A program made the position numbers and the translations under genes. 31,119 nucleotides of DNA from a virus. Shown piece after piece: positions 7,694 to 15,219 of the stretch; within the stretch, counting starts at the first letter, position 1, and every line of letters begins with the position of its first letter. The notes below the pieces were generated by a model. It worked only from the letters and a program-made list of their open reading frames with translations. It was not told where the DNA came from and searched no databases. The stretch lies in the IMG/VR virus record IMGVR_UViG_3300046536_000032, positions 1-31,119 of that record. One strand, given 5' to 3'.

Positions 7694-9648
7694 TGACAGC
7701 AACCCCGTACGTCGAGCTCAGGTTCAACCCGACTGATCTGCGGCCCCGGGACCTCCCCAAGACGGCGGAGTTCCTGGGGAAGCCATCGGACGCGATAGAG
7801 GCTGCGCTGTGGGCTGCTCGGATGCGGATGATCGAGGAGCTGAGGGACGAGGTCCGGGGGATGGTAGAGCCCACCCAGGCCTCGCTGCTGCGTGCTGCTG
7901 ACCTGGCCTGGCAGGCAGTGTTCTGGCGGTACCGGAAGATCTCAGCCCCGATCATGGCCGATGCCTACATCCGCGCGTACCGGGCTGCTGGAGCCGGTGA
8001 TGTGCCGATGAGCGTGATCTACGACCTGGCTGACAAGCATGCGGAGAAGATCGGGGACTACTTCCACAACACCTCTCGTGACGCGCTGGCCGAGGGCTTC
8101 AACACCCTGGTCAACCGCAGGGTGCCAGCCAAGGCTGCGGCGGATCGAATCCTGGATGCCTACGGACTGACCCCGCGCCAGATGCGTGGGTTCACCTCGA
8201 ACAAGCAGCTCATGATGTCGGTGGAGTCGGTCTCTCCGCTGGACGTGAAGGCTCGCGCGCGGGCCTACATCGACCGCTCCTTCACCCAGCGAGTCCGGAA
8301 GCTGGCGAACCAGGAGGAGCACAACATCGACGAGCAGGCGAAGCAGTTCGCCTGGATGTGGATGCAGGACAAGGGGAAGATCTCCCCCAACGCTCAGAAG
8401 ATGTGGGTCACCGCTCACGACGAGCGGGTCTGCCCGGTGTGCGGGCCTCTGCACGGTCAGAAAGTGGGGGTCAACGAACAGTTCCGGTCCCACGTCGGAC
8501 AGTTCTGGACACCTGGCCTGCACCCGAACTGCCGGTGCGTGGTGCGGCTGATCGAGAACCGGTTCTCCAAGGTGCTGGTCCGCAAGGACGACTGGGACCC
8601 CAGGGAGCACCCGCGCGGGGGCGACCCGGAGAATCGTGGTCGGTTCTCTCGGGTGGCCGAGCGGCCTCAGGGAGACGTGATCAACATCGCGGAGCCTGAT
8701 GTGATCGCGCCGGCTTCTCCGGTAGCTGACATCTTGGACAGCGTCCTGGCGGACATCCAGCTCCAGGCTGGAGCGTTGCGCCCGATCGCAGACATCGTGG
8801 CTCCTGCAGACATCACTGCACCGGTGGTTGACATCACTCTGCCGGTGGCGGACATCGACGTGGCTCCAGTAGCAGACATCGCAGACGCTCCGGTAGCAGA
8901 CATCCTGGGGCTGCTGCGAACGACACCCGTGGCTCCGCAGGTCTCCGACATCACGGTGGTCCAGAAGCCCAAGAAGAGGTTTGTTCAGTACCAGCATGTT
9001 CGCGACTTGTCGCAGCCCTACTACGCAGTCGTGGAGGGTGCTGTTGGTTCCCACCAGTTCGACCAGACGACCTTCTCTGCTGACCGGGAGCAGGTGATTA
9101 ACGATGCTGCGGACACCCGAGAGAACGTGATCAACGACATCATGCGAACACACGTCGTCGGCGGGGAGGTGAAGTACTCCGAGATGGTGGGCTCTTACGG
9201 TGTGCCTCTGCAGGCTCGGATACCTGCTGAGGAGTTCCGGAACATTCTGGAGGCTGCGGCACAGCACTACACGTCGGAACCGCCATACGACGCGATGATC
9301 GACGTGGACTACTACGACCCAGACGGCCAGGAGGGGGACGCTCCGATTGAGACCACTGGGCGGACGGTGCTGGACATCATTCACGCGGTGGGTGTCGACG
9401 CCGATCATCTAGAGGTCAGCGTGGTGATGTTGGACCAGGTGCACTCCGAGGACGTTGGTCGAGGAACTGCCCAGCGTGGTGAGCGTGTGGGACATCTATA
9501 CGACCAGTACGACGTCACCGGAGATTACGTGGTGAACGACTGGCAGCCGGAGTACGAGGAAGGCACGGGGACCCCGAACGGGGTAGACATCTACTACATC
9601 CAGCCTCACGATCCAGCCACCGGCTGGATGGAGGAGCCCGCCGACTAG
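7693..9648 (+). CDS. MuF-like minor head protein with repeat linker and unknown C-terminal domain
   Basis: Residues 1-320 form a phage Mu protein F-like head morphogenesis protein: a long helical N-terminus, then the diagnostic block at 238-287 with a CPVC pair (C247, C250) and HPNCRC (H277, C280, C282), a likely metal-binding cluster. MuF proteins attach near the portal and are often internal to the capsid. A 'HPRG....GRF' motif lies at 306-318. From about 335 to 420 comes a linker built on nine variants of P-V-A-D-I. Residues 428-651 form a separate acidic C-terminal domain with many Asp/Glu and few Lys, of no family I recognise. MuF proteins are known to carry variable C-terminal effector domains, so this could be cargo. 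The start ATG overlaps the previous stop as TGATG. Confidence 0.85.
   Translation: MTATPYVELRFNPTDLRPRDLPKTAEFLGKPSDAIEAALWAARMRMIEELRDEVRGMVEPTQASLLRAADLAWQAVFWRYRKISAPIMADAYIRAYRAAGAGDVPMSVIYDLADKHAEKIGDYFHNTSRDALAEGFNTLVNRRVPAKAAADRILDAYGLTPRQMRGFTSNKQLMMSVESVSPLDVKARARAYIDRSFTQRVRKLANQEEHNIDEQAKQFAWMWMQDKGKISPNAQKMWVTAHDERVCPVCGPLHGQKVGVNEQFRSHVGQFWTPGLHPNCRCVVRLIENRFSKVLVRKDDWDPREHPRGGDPENRGRFSRVAERPQGDVINIAEPDVIAPASPVADILDSVLADIQLQAGALRPIADIVAPADITAPVVDITLPVADIDVAPVADIADAPVADILGLLRTTPVAPQVSDITVVQKPKKRFVQYQHVRDLSQPYYAVVEGAVGSHQFDQTTFSADREQVINDAADTRENVINDIMRTHVVGGEVKYSEMVGSYGVPLQARIPAEEFRNILEAAAQHYTSEPPYDAMIDVDYYDPDGQEGDAPIETTGRTVLDIIHAVGVDADHLEVSVVMLDQVHSEDVGRGTAQRGERVGHLYDQYDVTGDYVVNDWQPEYEEGTGTPNGVDIYYIQPHDPATGWMEEPAD
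8716..8952 (+). repeat. Nine degenerate P-V-A-D-I repeats coding a linker
   Basis: Within the MuF-like gene, codons for a V/I-A-D-I core recur about nine times (residues 342-420: PVADI, VLADI, PIADI, PADI, PVVDI, PVADI, PVADI, PVADI, QVSDI) at irregular spacing of roughly 5-16 residues. The nucleotide copies are related (for example gtagcagacatc occurs twice) but have drifted. The Pro/Val/Ala/Asp/Ile composition suggests an extended linker between the MuF head domain and the C-terminal domain. Confidence 0.8.
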
Positions 9649-9670
9649 CGCGAGTGAGGACGATGGAGAC

Positions 9671-10666
9671 ATGAGCGACATCCACGAGCTGCTGGCCACG
9701 GACGAGACGTTCCGCGAGGTCGCTGATCTGCTGTTCGGTGGCGGAGGAGATGAGCTCATCTCCAAGATCAGCCCGACTCAGTCTGATCTGGCCACTCACG
9801 ACAAGCGCAAGCGCATGACCACTGCGGGTCTGAGCGCTATCGGAGCCACGGCTGGTGCAGCTGGTCTGGGTCTGGCCGGCAAGGAGACCTACCACGGGAT
9901 CAAGAACGCCCCGAAGGGCCTGTCGGCGACCGGAAAGCTCGTGCACGCGGCGAAGACCAAGAAGCTCGCCACTGCGCTGGTCCCGCTGGAGGTGGCAGGC
10001 CTGGGTGGTGAGCTGATGGCCACCAAGATCCTGCACGGAGACACCAAGAAGAAGATCCCGGTCTCCAAGGCCTCCGACCTGCTGCTGAACAACGCCAGCG
10101 AGATCCCCACCTCCAAGGGCAAGCTGACCCGGGCTGTGATCTCCAGCCCCAAGGTCCGGAAGAAGGGGGTGGAGTACACCAAGAAGGGCGCGGGTGTGCT
10201 GAAGCGAGTCCCGGACAAGCTGGTCACCCACCACAAGGTCGAGAAGGCCGACACCGAGATCGACGTGGTCTGGGAGGGCGACTTCGCCAAGGCCGACGCT
10301 GACAAGCAGCAGGTCTTCGGCTGGGCCAGCGTGGTAGAGGTGGACGGCCAGCCGGTGGTGGACCTGCAGGGCGACTACATCTCCACCGACGAGATGGAGA
10401 AGGCTGGCTACCAGTACGTGATGAAGTCCCGGAAGGGTGGCGACATGCACCTGAGGGACAACTGGGCTCCGATCCAGAAGTCGGAGATGATCGAGAGCTT
10501 CATCGTCACCCCCGAGAAGCGGGACGCGATGGGCCTGCCGGACTCGGTGCCGACCGGCTGGTGGGTCGGGTTCCAGGTCCAGGACCAGCAGGTCTGGAGC
10601 GACATCAAGGACGGGAAGCGGACCGGGTTCTCCATCCACGGTCACGGGAAGCGGAGCCCGGCATGA
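9671..10666 (+). CDS. XkdF-like prohead protease with hydrophobic N-terminal extension
   Basis: The C-terminal part (about residues 190-331) matches the PBSX XkdF-like putative serine protease: the entry segment DKQQVFGWASVV, 'DLQGDYIS.DEME.A.Y', GGDMHLRD with H260, a conserved IESFIVTPEK with S276, 'PTGWWVGFQV' and the ending TGFSIHGHGKR. H260 and S276 are the likely catalytic pair. Such proteases process scaffold and capsid proteins during head maturation. The N-terminal 190 residues are not typical: a helical start, a Gly/Ala-rich hydrophobic stretch at about 50-70 (TAGLSAIGATAGAAGLGLAG) and a Lys-rich, probably helical region. The protein stops right after the protease domain, where many relatives continue into a scaffold part. 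The next gene overlaps by ATGA. Confidence 0.8.
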   Translation: MSDIHELLATDETFREVADLLFGGGGDELISKISPTQSDLATHDKRKRMTTAGLSAIGATAGAAGLGLAGKETYHGIKNAPKGLSATGKLVHAAKTKKLATALVPLEVAGLGGELMATKILHGDTKKKIPVSKASDLLLNNASEIPTSKGKLTRAVISSPKVRKKGVEYTKKGAGVLKRVPDKLVTHHKVEKADTEIDVVWEGDFAKADADKQQVFGWASVVEVDGQPVVDLQGDYISTDEMEKAGYQYVMKSRKGGDMHLRDNWAPIQKSEMIESFIVTPEKRDAMGLPDSVPTGWWVGFQVQDQQVWSDIKDGKRTGFSIHGHGKRSPA

Positions 10667-12021
10667 GCCTCTCAGCCTTCGGGATCGACCACGGTGGCAT
10701 CTCCAAGGCCGAGGACCCGAACCGGAAGAAGCAGGTCGCTGTAGCTGCCGGCGGCACTGCTGCGGCGGGCGGAGTCGGACTGGCTGCGACCAAGATCCCT
10801 GAGCACTCCCACTACGACAAGAAGACCCGGAAGTACCTGCACTCGCTCCCCGCGGGCGAGCACGAAGTGCCGACCTCGATGCTGTCGACGCGACCCAGGA
10901 AGCTCGGTGCTCGGAAGCAGCAGGCTCCGTACGTGGCAGCGATGGCGCAGGAGCGTCCGCTGGAGTCCTTCCACGCCTCTCCGGTCCCGGTCACCCGATA
11001 CAAGGGCAAGGGCCACCCCACCATCCAGCGGGACAACGCGCACACGGTGATGGCCAACGCGATGAAGGGCCGCACCACCAAGATCAAGATCGAGGATGCT
11101 CCTGGCTACCGCCCGAACCGGAGGACTGGCGAAGAGCTGGTCAGACGCGGGCAGATGCGGTATCAGCAGCGCCGGCTGAAGCTGCACACCAACCTCTCGG
11201 AGAAGGCGATCGAGGGGATCCGAGGGAAGTACACCGACAAGTCCCGAGCGGCCAACACGACCAAGCGCCCGCACGGGGTGGTAGAGGACACCCTGAAGTA
11301 CAACCCGAAGAAGTACTCGGTGGCCCGAGCGGTGGGACGAGCCGGGAACCTCGCGGCAGTGGTGAAGAGGGATGATCGCCGGGGGCGAGACACAGCCGCC
11401 GGCGTCACCGGGGCGGCTGGGGTAGGAGCGCTGGCATCTACGCCGGTGCGGCGCTCAGCGGCCAAGGTGGATGTCTCCGGCGGCTCGATGAGCGCGTCTG
11501 ACGCCAAGAAGGTCGTCTCTCCTGGATACCGCCCTGGGAACAAGCGCGCGATCCGGACGATGGCCGCGAACCTGGGTCACCTGGAGAACAAGCCCACCAC
11601 GGTGGTCAGGTACAAGGGCGGACACGTGGTCCCCTTCGACGGGAACCACCGAGCCTCTGCTCGGGTCGCACGCGGGGACGCACGAGTCCCGGTGAACGTG
11701 GTCGAGGGCGGCGAGCGCCCTGCGGTCTCCGTGGCTCGGAACGCCTACCACGTCGCTCAGCAGAAGGTGCACCAGTCGCGGCTGGACCGGGACGTGTTCA
11801 AGCCCAACTCCAAGATCGGCCGGCACGCTGGTGAGACCAAGGCCTACTCTGCGATCGCCAACGCATCTCCGCTCCGGTCCGGGAAGCGAGTCGCGATCGG
11901 GTCCACCAAGCTAGGTTCGGGCCCGACCAAGGCAGTGTTGAGGACCAAGCAGGGTCTGGCGCTGGGTGCCAGTGCCGCGCTACTGGGTACCTCTGCTCAC
12001 CTGCACAGGAAGAAGAGCTGA
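10663..12021 (+). CDS. Tagged virion-type protein with tandem ParB-like segments
   Basis: The start is the ATG at 10663, which overlaps the protease stop as ATGA; an in-frame ATG at 10561 lies inside the protease gene and is unlikely. The 452-residue product begins MSLSAFGIDHGGISK, the tag shared with three other proteins here. A hydrophobic Gly/Ala segment follows at 25-43. Residues 284-350 show a ParB/sulfiredoxin-like layout: a strand TTVVRYKGG, then PFDGNHRASARVARGDARVP (D326-R330 in the position of the ParB GERR box), then VNVVEGG. An earlier copy at about 86-145 (VTRYKGKGHP...RDNAHTVMANAMKG) looks like a degenerate duplicate. A second Gly/Ala segment lies near 244-259. The C-terminus is a hydrophobic helix plus basic end (LALGASAALLGTSAHLHRKK). 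Proteins with this fold include CTPases and nucleases; the activity here is unknown. Confidence 0.75.
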   Translation: MSLSAFGIDHGGISKAEDPNRKKQVAVAAGGTAAAGGVGLAATKIPEHSHYDKKTRKYLHSLPAGEHEVPTSMLSTRPRKLGARKQQAPYVAAMAQERPLESFHASPVPVTRYKGKGHPTIQRDNAHTVMANAMKGRTTKIKIEDAPGYRPNRRTGEELVRRGQMRYQQRRLKLHTNLSEKAIEGIRGKYTDKSRAANTTKRPHGVVEDTLKYNPKKYSVARAVGRAGNLAAVVKRDDRRGRDTAAGVTGAAGVGALASTPVRRSAAKVDVSGGSMSASDAKKVVSPGYRPGNKRAIRTMAANLGHLENKPTTVVRYKGGHVVPFDGNHRASARVARGDARVPVNVVEGGERPAVSVARNAYHVAQQKVHQSRLDRDVFKPNSKIGRHAGETKAYSAIANASPLRSGKRVAIGSTKLGSGPTKAVLRTKQGLALGASAALLGTSAHLHRKKS

Positions 12022-12896
12022 TGAAGCCACTCATGAGCGACGCGGAGATGCGTCGTCGGCAGAAGCTGCAGGGCAAGATCGGCCGGACCACCTCCACGCT
12101 GGGCCTGTCCGGAGTGGCGCTGACCGGTGCTGCGATCGCGACCAAGAAGAAGCCAGGCGCGCTGAAGGCAGTCACCAAGGTCCCAGGACTCAGCCGAGTC
12201 AGCCATGGTGGTCTGAAGAACGCCGCCTTCCACACCTCGATCGCGGCTGGCGGCATCGGCGGTGTAGGAGGGTTCAACCAGGCAGCGATCTACTCGGCAG
12301 AGTCCAGGAAGCGCAAGGCAGCGACTGTGGTGAAGAAGGAGTTCGGCATGGAGATGGGCTACTACGGGGAGGAAGGCCGTCCCCTCACTCACCAGCAGAT
12401 CGAGGCCGAGATCGAGAAGGCCTGGACGCCATCGGCCTCCAACTTCGACTCCGAGCGTAGCCGGCACCGACGTACTGGTGCCTATCAGGCCGGGGCCATG
12501 GCAGCTGCCGGTGCTGGTGGTGCGTACGCCGCCCGGCACGGGGTGAAGGCCGTACAGCAGGGCAAGAAGATCCAGTCGATCCCGGACTCGGCTCAGATCA
12601 AGACGGTCGAGGAGACGGTCAGGCCGAAGGCAGGCAAGGAGTTCACCCGGAACGTGAAGCGGGCCGGGAAGACGTTCCGGGCTCTCGACGCGGACGTGGT
12701 CGGGCGGACCCTGAAGCATGGGGGCAAGGCCGGGCTCGGGCTGGCGGCGGTCGGTGGCGCGGCTGCCACTCACTCCGCGATCAACCGAAAGAAGAGCGGT
12801 TCCTGGCAGTCGTACGCCAAGCGCGATGCCACATCAGCGTTCGGAGTCGATCACAGCGACAACCCGAATGGACAGCACCGTGAGACTGAGAACTAG
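12021..12896 (+). CDS. Tagged unknown protein with four Gly/Ala-rich hydrophobic segments
   Basis: This 291-residue protein has no family I recognise. Hydrophobic Gly/Ala segments occur at about residues 26-40, 71-90, 156-171 and 236-251, each flanked by Lys/Arg clusters, which suggests membrane insertion or tight packing inside the virion. After the last segment comes a basic NRKKS, and near the C-terminus (272-278) the peptide SAFGVDH, otherwise found at the N-termini of its neighbours. The start overlaps the upstream stop by one base (TGATG). The gene lies between the ParB-like protein and the scaffold-like protein, within the capsid assembly block. A role as an internal or ejected virion protein is inferred from context and the shared motifs only. 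Confidence 0.7.
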   Translation: MKPLMSDAEMRRRQKLQGKIGRTTSTLGLSGVALTGAAIATKKKPGALKAVTKVPGLSRVSHGGLKNAAFHTSIAAGGIGGVGGFNQAAIYSAESRKRKAATVVKKEFGMEMGYYGEEGRPLTHQQIEAEIEKAWTPSASNFDSERSRHRRTGAYQAGAMAAAGAGGAYAARHGVKAVQQGKKIQSIPDSAQIKTVEETVRPKAGKEFTRNVKRAGKTFRALDADVVGRTLKHGGKAGLGLAAVGGAAATHSAINRKKSGSWQSYAKRDATSAFGVDHSDNPNGQHRETEN

Positions 12897-12907
12897 AGGT
12901 AGATGAG

Positions 12908-13726
12908 ATGCCACGACCGAAGAACAACCTGACTGACATGGAGATCGACGAGATCTCCACCGTCGACAAGGCCGCGAACCAGCACTCACGGTTCGTCATC
13001 GCGAAGCGGGCTCCCGAGGAGGAAGAGATGCCCAAGCTCTACAACCAGGAGGGCCAGCCCCTCGACGAGGACCAGCTGGAGTTCGGCGACATCGTGTACG
13101 ACGACACAGGCGCTGCCTACGAGTACGTCGAGAACGAGGTCGAGGACGAAGCTGTCGAGAAGGAAGAGGACCAGCCAGTGCCCGAGCTCGCAGGAGTGGG
13201 CAAGTCGGCGTTCTTCGAGAAGCAGGCCAAGGCCGGCAGCTTCAGCGCATCGGTGATGGAGGAGCTCAGCAAGGCGTTCTCCGACAAGGACCGTGACGCG
13301 GTCATCGCCAAGGCGCTCGGTCGGGTCGAGGAGCTGGAGAAGGCTCAGGCCGAGTCCACGAAGATCGCCAAGGCCGAGCGCGACCTGCGCCTGACCCGTG
13401 AGTACATCTCCAAGGCGGCGGAGTACAACCTCCCGATCCCCGCCCAGGAGCTCGGCCCGGTGCTCTACCGGATGGCCGAGACCATGAGCTTCGAGGACTG
13501 CTCGGTGATCGCCAAGGCTCTGGAGACGGCGGGCGAGATCATCTTCGAGGAGAAGGGCTACACGGGCGGCGGCGACAACTCCGACGTGTACTCCCAGGTC
13601 GAGGCTCACGCCTACGAGGCCTTCGGCAAGGCCGAGAACTTCGACGCTGTCTCAGCCATCAACACGGTGTTCGACCAGAATCCGGACGCCTACGACGAGT
13701 ACCTGCGCTCGCAGCAGGCCCGGTAG
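12908..13726 (+). CDS. Scaffold-like capsid assembly protein
   Basis: This 272-residue, strongly acidic protein has predicted helical and coiled-coil content (the middle region EELEKAQAESTKIAKAERDL) and sits just before the cement and major capsid genes, the usual scaffold position. Residues 11-34 (MEIDEISTVDKAANQHSRFV, then IAKR) match the 'EIS.VD..AN.HA...l.KR' segment that often follows XkdF-like protease domains in fused protease-scaffold proteins. Here that segment starts an independent gene. The middle portion is rich in Glu and Asp (EVEDEAVEKEEDQ) and the C-terminal part is helical, as expected for the capsid-binding end of a scaffold. The protein is probably cleaved or expelled during head maturation. 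No scaffold family was directly verifiable. Confidence 0.7.
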   Translation: MPRPKNNLTDMEIDEISTVDKAANQHSRFVIAKRAPEEEEMPKLYNQEGQPLDEDQLEFGDIVYDDTGAAYEYVENEVEDEAVEKEEDQPVPELAGVGKSAFFEKQAKAGSFSASVMEELSKAFSDKDRDAVIAKALGRVEELEKAQAESTKIAKAERDLRLTREYISKAAEYNLPIPAQELGPVLYRMAETMSFEDCSVIAKALETAGEIIFEEKGYTGGGDNSDVYSQVEAHAYEAFGKAENFDAVSAINTVFDQNPDAYDEYLRSQQAR

Positions 13727-13741
13727 GAGGGGAAGTAGCTC

Positions 13742-14143
13742 ATGGCCTACGAAGAGAGCCTACGGTCGATCACGCTGAACGCGGACTCGTCCCTGGGCAT
13801 CTACACGGGAGTCCCGGGTCAGCCCGGTTCCCCTGATCCGCACGGAGGGCGTCAGTACCACTTCGTGAAGGTGACCGGGGTCCACCAGGTTGGTCTCGGT
13901 GACGGCACCGGCCCCTGCATCGGAGTGATGCAGAACAAGCCGCAGGGGACCGGGCAGGCGGCTACCGTCGCCATCGCCGGTGTCTCCAAGGTGGTTGCCG
14001 ACGCACCGATCACTGCCGGGGCCAAGGTCCAGGTGAGTGCGGATGGCCAGGCCACCAGTGCTGGTGCCACCGCGGTCGTCGGAATCGCACTGTCCACTGC
14101 CGCCAACGCTGGAGAACTCGTCAACGTTCTCCTGACGATCTGA
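13742..14143 (+). CDS. Capsid cement/decoration protein (DUF2190-like)
   Basis: This 133-residue beta-rich protein lies immediately before the major capsid gene. Its second half has the pattern of DUF2190-type cement proteins: 'GVMQNKPQGTGQAATVAIAG', then SKVVADAPITAGAKVQVSADGQA and VVGIALSTAANAGELVNVLL. In this family the repeated 'G..k.v....i..G..v..d..G....' strands form a beta-tulip fold that binds at capsid three-fold axes and stabilises the shell. A purine-rich ribosome site (gaggggaag) precedes the ATG. The short spacing and shared orientation with the major capsid gene imply co-expression at high level. Confidence 0.75.
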   Translation: MAYEESLRSITLNADSSLGIYTGVPGQPGSPDPHGGRQYHFVKVTGVHQVGLGDGTGPCIGVMQNKPQGTGQAATVAIAGVSKVVADAPITAGAKVQVSADGQATSAGATAVVGIALSTAANAGELVNVLLTI

Positions 14144-14156
14144 GAGGAGAGAAGCC

Positions 14157-15155
14157 ATGCCGAACCCCACTCAGAGCGATCTCCACGTCAACGTGCCGCT
14201 GACCAACGTCAGCGTTGCGTACATGCAGGACAAGGCGCAGTTCATCGCGGACAAGGTCTTCCCGCGTGTGCCAGTGCAGAAGCAGAGCGATCTGTACTGG
14301 AAGTACTCCAAGTCCGACTGGCGCAGGACCGACGCGCAGAAGCGCGCCCCCGGCACCGAGACGGCTGGAGTCGGCTGGAAGGTCGACACGGGGCAGTACT
14401 TCTGCGAGGTCTGGGGTGTCCACAAGGACATCGACGACCAGGTCCGCGCGAACGCCGACTCGAACTGGAGGCTCGACTCTGACGCCACCACGTTCGTCAC
14501 CAACCAGCTCCTGCTCCGGCGGGACCTGGACTGGAACGCCAAGTTCTTCACCACCGGCCAGTGGGGTACCGACCTCGCCGGCGTGACCGGGACGGTCGGC
14601 GCAGGGCAGTTCCTGCAGTGGAGCGACCCGGCCTCGGACCCGATCGTGCAGTTCTCCGACCTGCAGACGAACTTCGTGGAGCAGTCAGGCCGCAAGGCCA
14701 ACACGCTGGTCCTCGGTGCTCGGACGATCACCCAGCTGAAGAACCACCCGGACATCATCGACCGCATCAAGTACACCCAGCGTGGTGTGGTGACCACCGA
14801 CCTCCTCGCGTCGCTCTTCGACGTCGAGCGGATCCTGGTCAGCTACGCGACGGTGACCGGTGTGGCCGAGCTGAACGACGCCAAGGCGCAGGACGCTGCC
14901 GCGACGTACAGCTTCATGTCCAACTCCAAGTCGGCGCTGCTGGTCTACACCCCCAGCTCGCCGTCCCTGATGACCCCGGCCGGCGGCTACACCTTCACCT
15001 GGAACGGGTACCTGGCTGGCAACAGCTACGGGATCCGGATGAAGAACTTCCGGATGGAGCCGATCGCTGCGGACCGCATCGAGGGCGAGATGACCTACGA
15101 CATGCGGGTGGTCGCCAAGGACATGGGCATCTTCCTGTCCAACGCGGTGGCGTAG
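14157..15155 (+). CDS. Major capsid protein
   Basis: This 332-residue protein sits after scaffold and cement genes and is followed by a strong hairpin, as expected for the most abundant virion protein. Its sequence has the organisation of HK97-fold capsid proteins of the E-like type: an N-terminal arm, 'AQFIADKVFPRVPVQKQSDL' and 'YWKYSKSDW', then 'RRDLDWNAKFFTTGQW', a central 'LVLGARTITQLKNHPDIIDR' helix-strand unit and a C-terminal 'EPIAADRIEGEMTYDMRVVA' strand region typical of the P-domain/A-domain end. A very good ribosome site (GAGGAGAG, about 14143-14150) precedes the ATG. No long N-terminal delta domain is present, in line with a separate scaffold protein. The family assignment is by pattern; the role is well supported by context. 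Confidence 0.9.
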   Translation: MPNPTQSDLHVNVPLTNVSVAYMQDKAQFIADKVFPRVPVQKQSDLYWKYSKSDWRRTDAQKRAPGTETAGVGWKVDTGQYFCEVWGVHKDIDDQVRANADSNWRLDSDATTFVTNQLLLRRDLDWNAKFFTTGQWGTDLAGVTGTVGAGQFLQWSDPASDPIVQFSDLQTNFVEQSGRKANTLVLGARTITQLKNHPDIIDRIKYTQRGVVTTDLLASLFDVERILVSYATVTGVAELNDAKAQDAAATYSFMSNSKSALLVYTPSSPSLMTPAGGYTFTWNGYLAGNSYGIRMKNFRMEPIAADRIEGEMTYDMRVVAKDMGIFLSNAVA

Positions 15156-15168
15156 TCAGATCTACTCT

Positions 15169-15204
15169 GAGACGGGCTGTGGGTTTCGGCCCGCGGCCCG
15201 TCTC
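15169..15204 (+). terminator. Long hairpin directly after the major capsid gene
   Basis: GAGACGGGC at 15169-15177 pairs perfectly with GCCCGTCTC at 15196-15204. Pairing continues inward (TGTGGG with CCCGCG, including one G-U) to a TTTCGG loop, giving a stem of about 15 base pairs. It starts 14 bases after the stop codon. Only a weak T-rich stretch (tctggtta) follows. It may be a leaky terminator that sets capsid mRNA level, or a stabilising 3' end for the capsid transcript. Confidence 0.7.
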
Positions 15205-15219
15205 TGGTTAGGAGTGCAG

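Noticed and set aside
8716-8952. Possible CRISPR-like or regulatory tandem repeat
   Set aside because: The repeat is protein-coding, irregularly spaced and has drifted at silent positions. There are no spacers.
10561-10662. Longer N-terminus for the 10663 gene
   Set aside because: It lies inside the protease gene in another frame. The ATGA overlap and the tag MSLSAFGIDHG fit a start at 10663.
9794-14176. PTQSDL string present both in the protease N-terminus and at the start of the capsid protein
   Set aside because: It is six residues only, in different contexts, and is likely chance.
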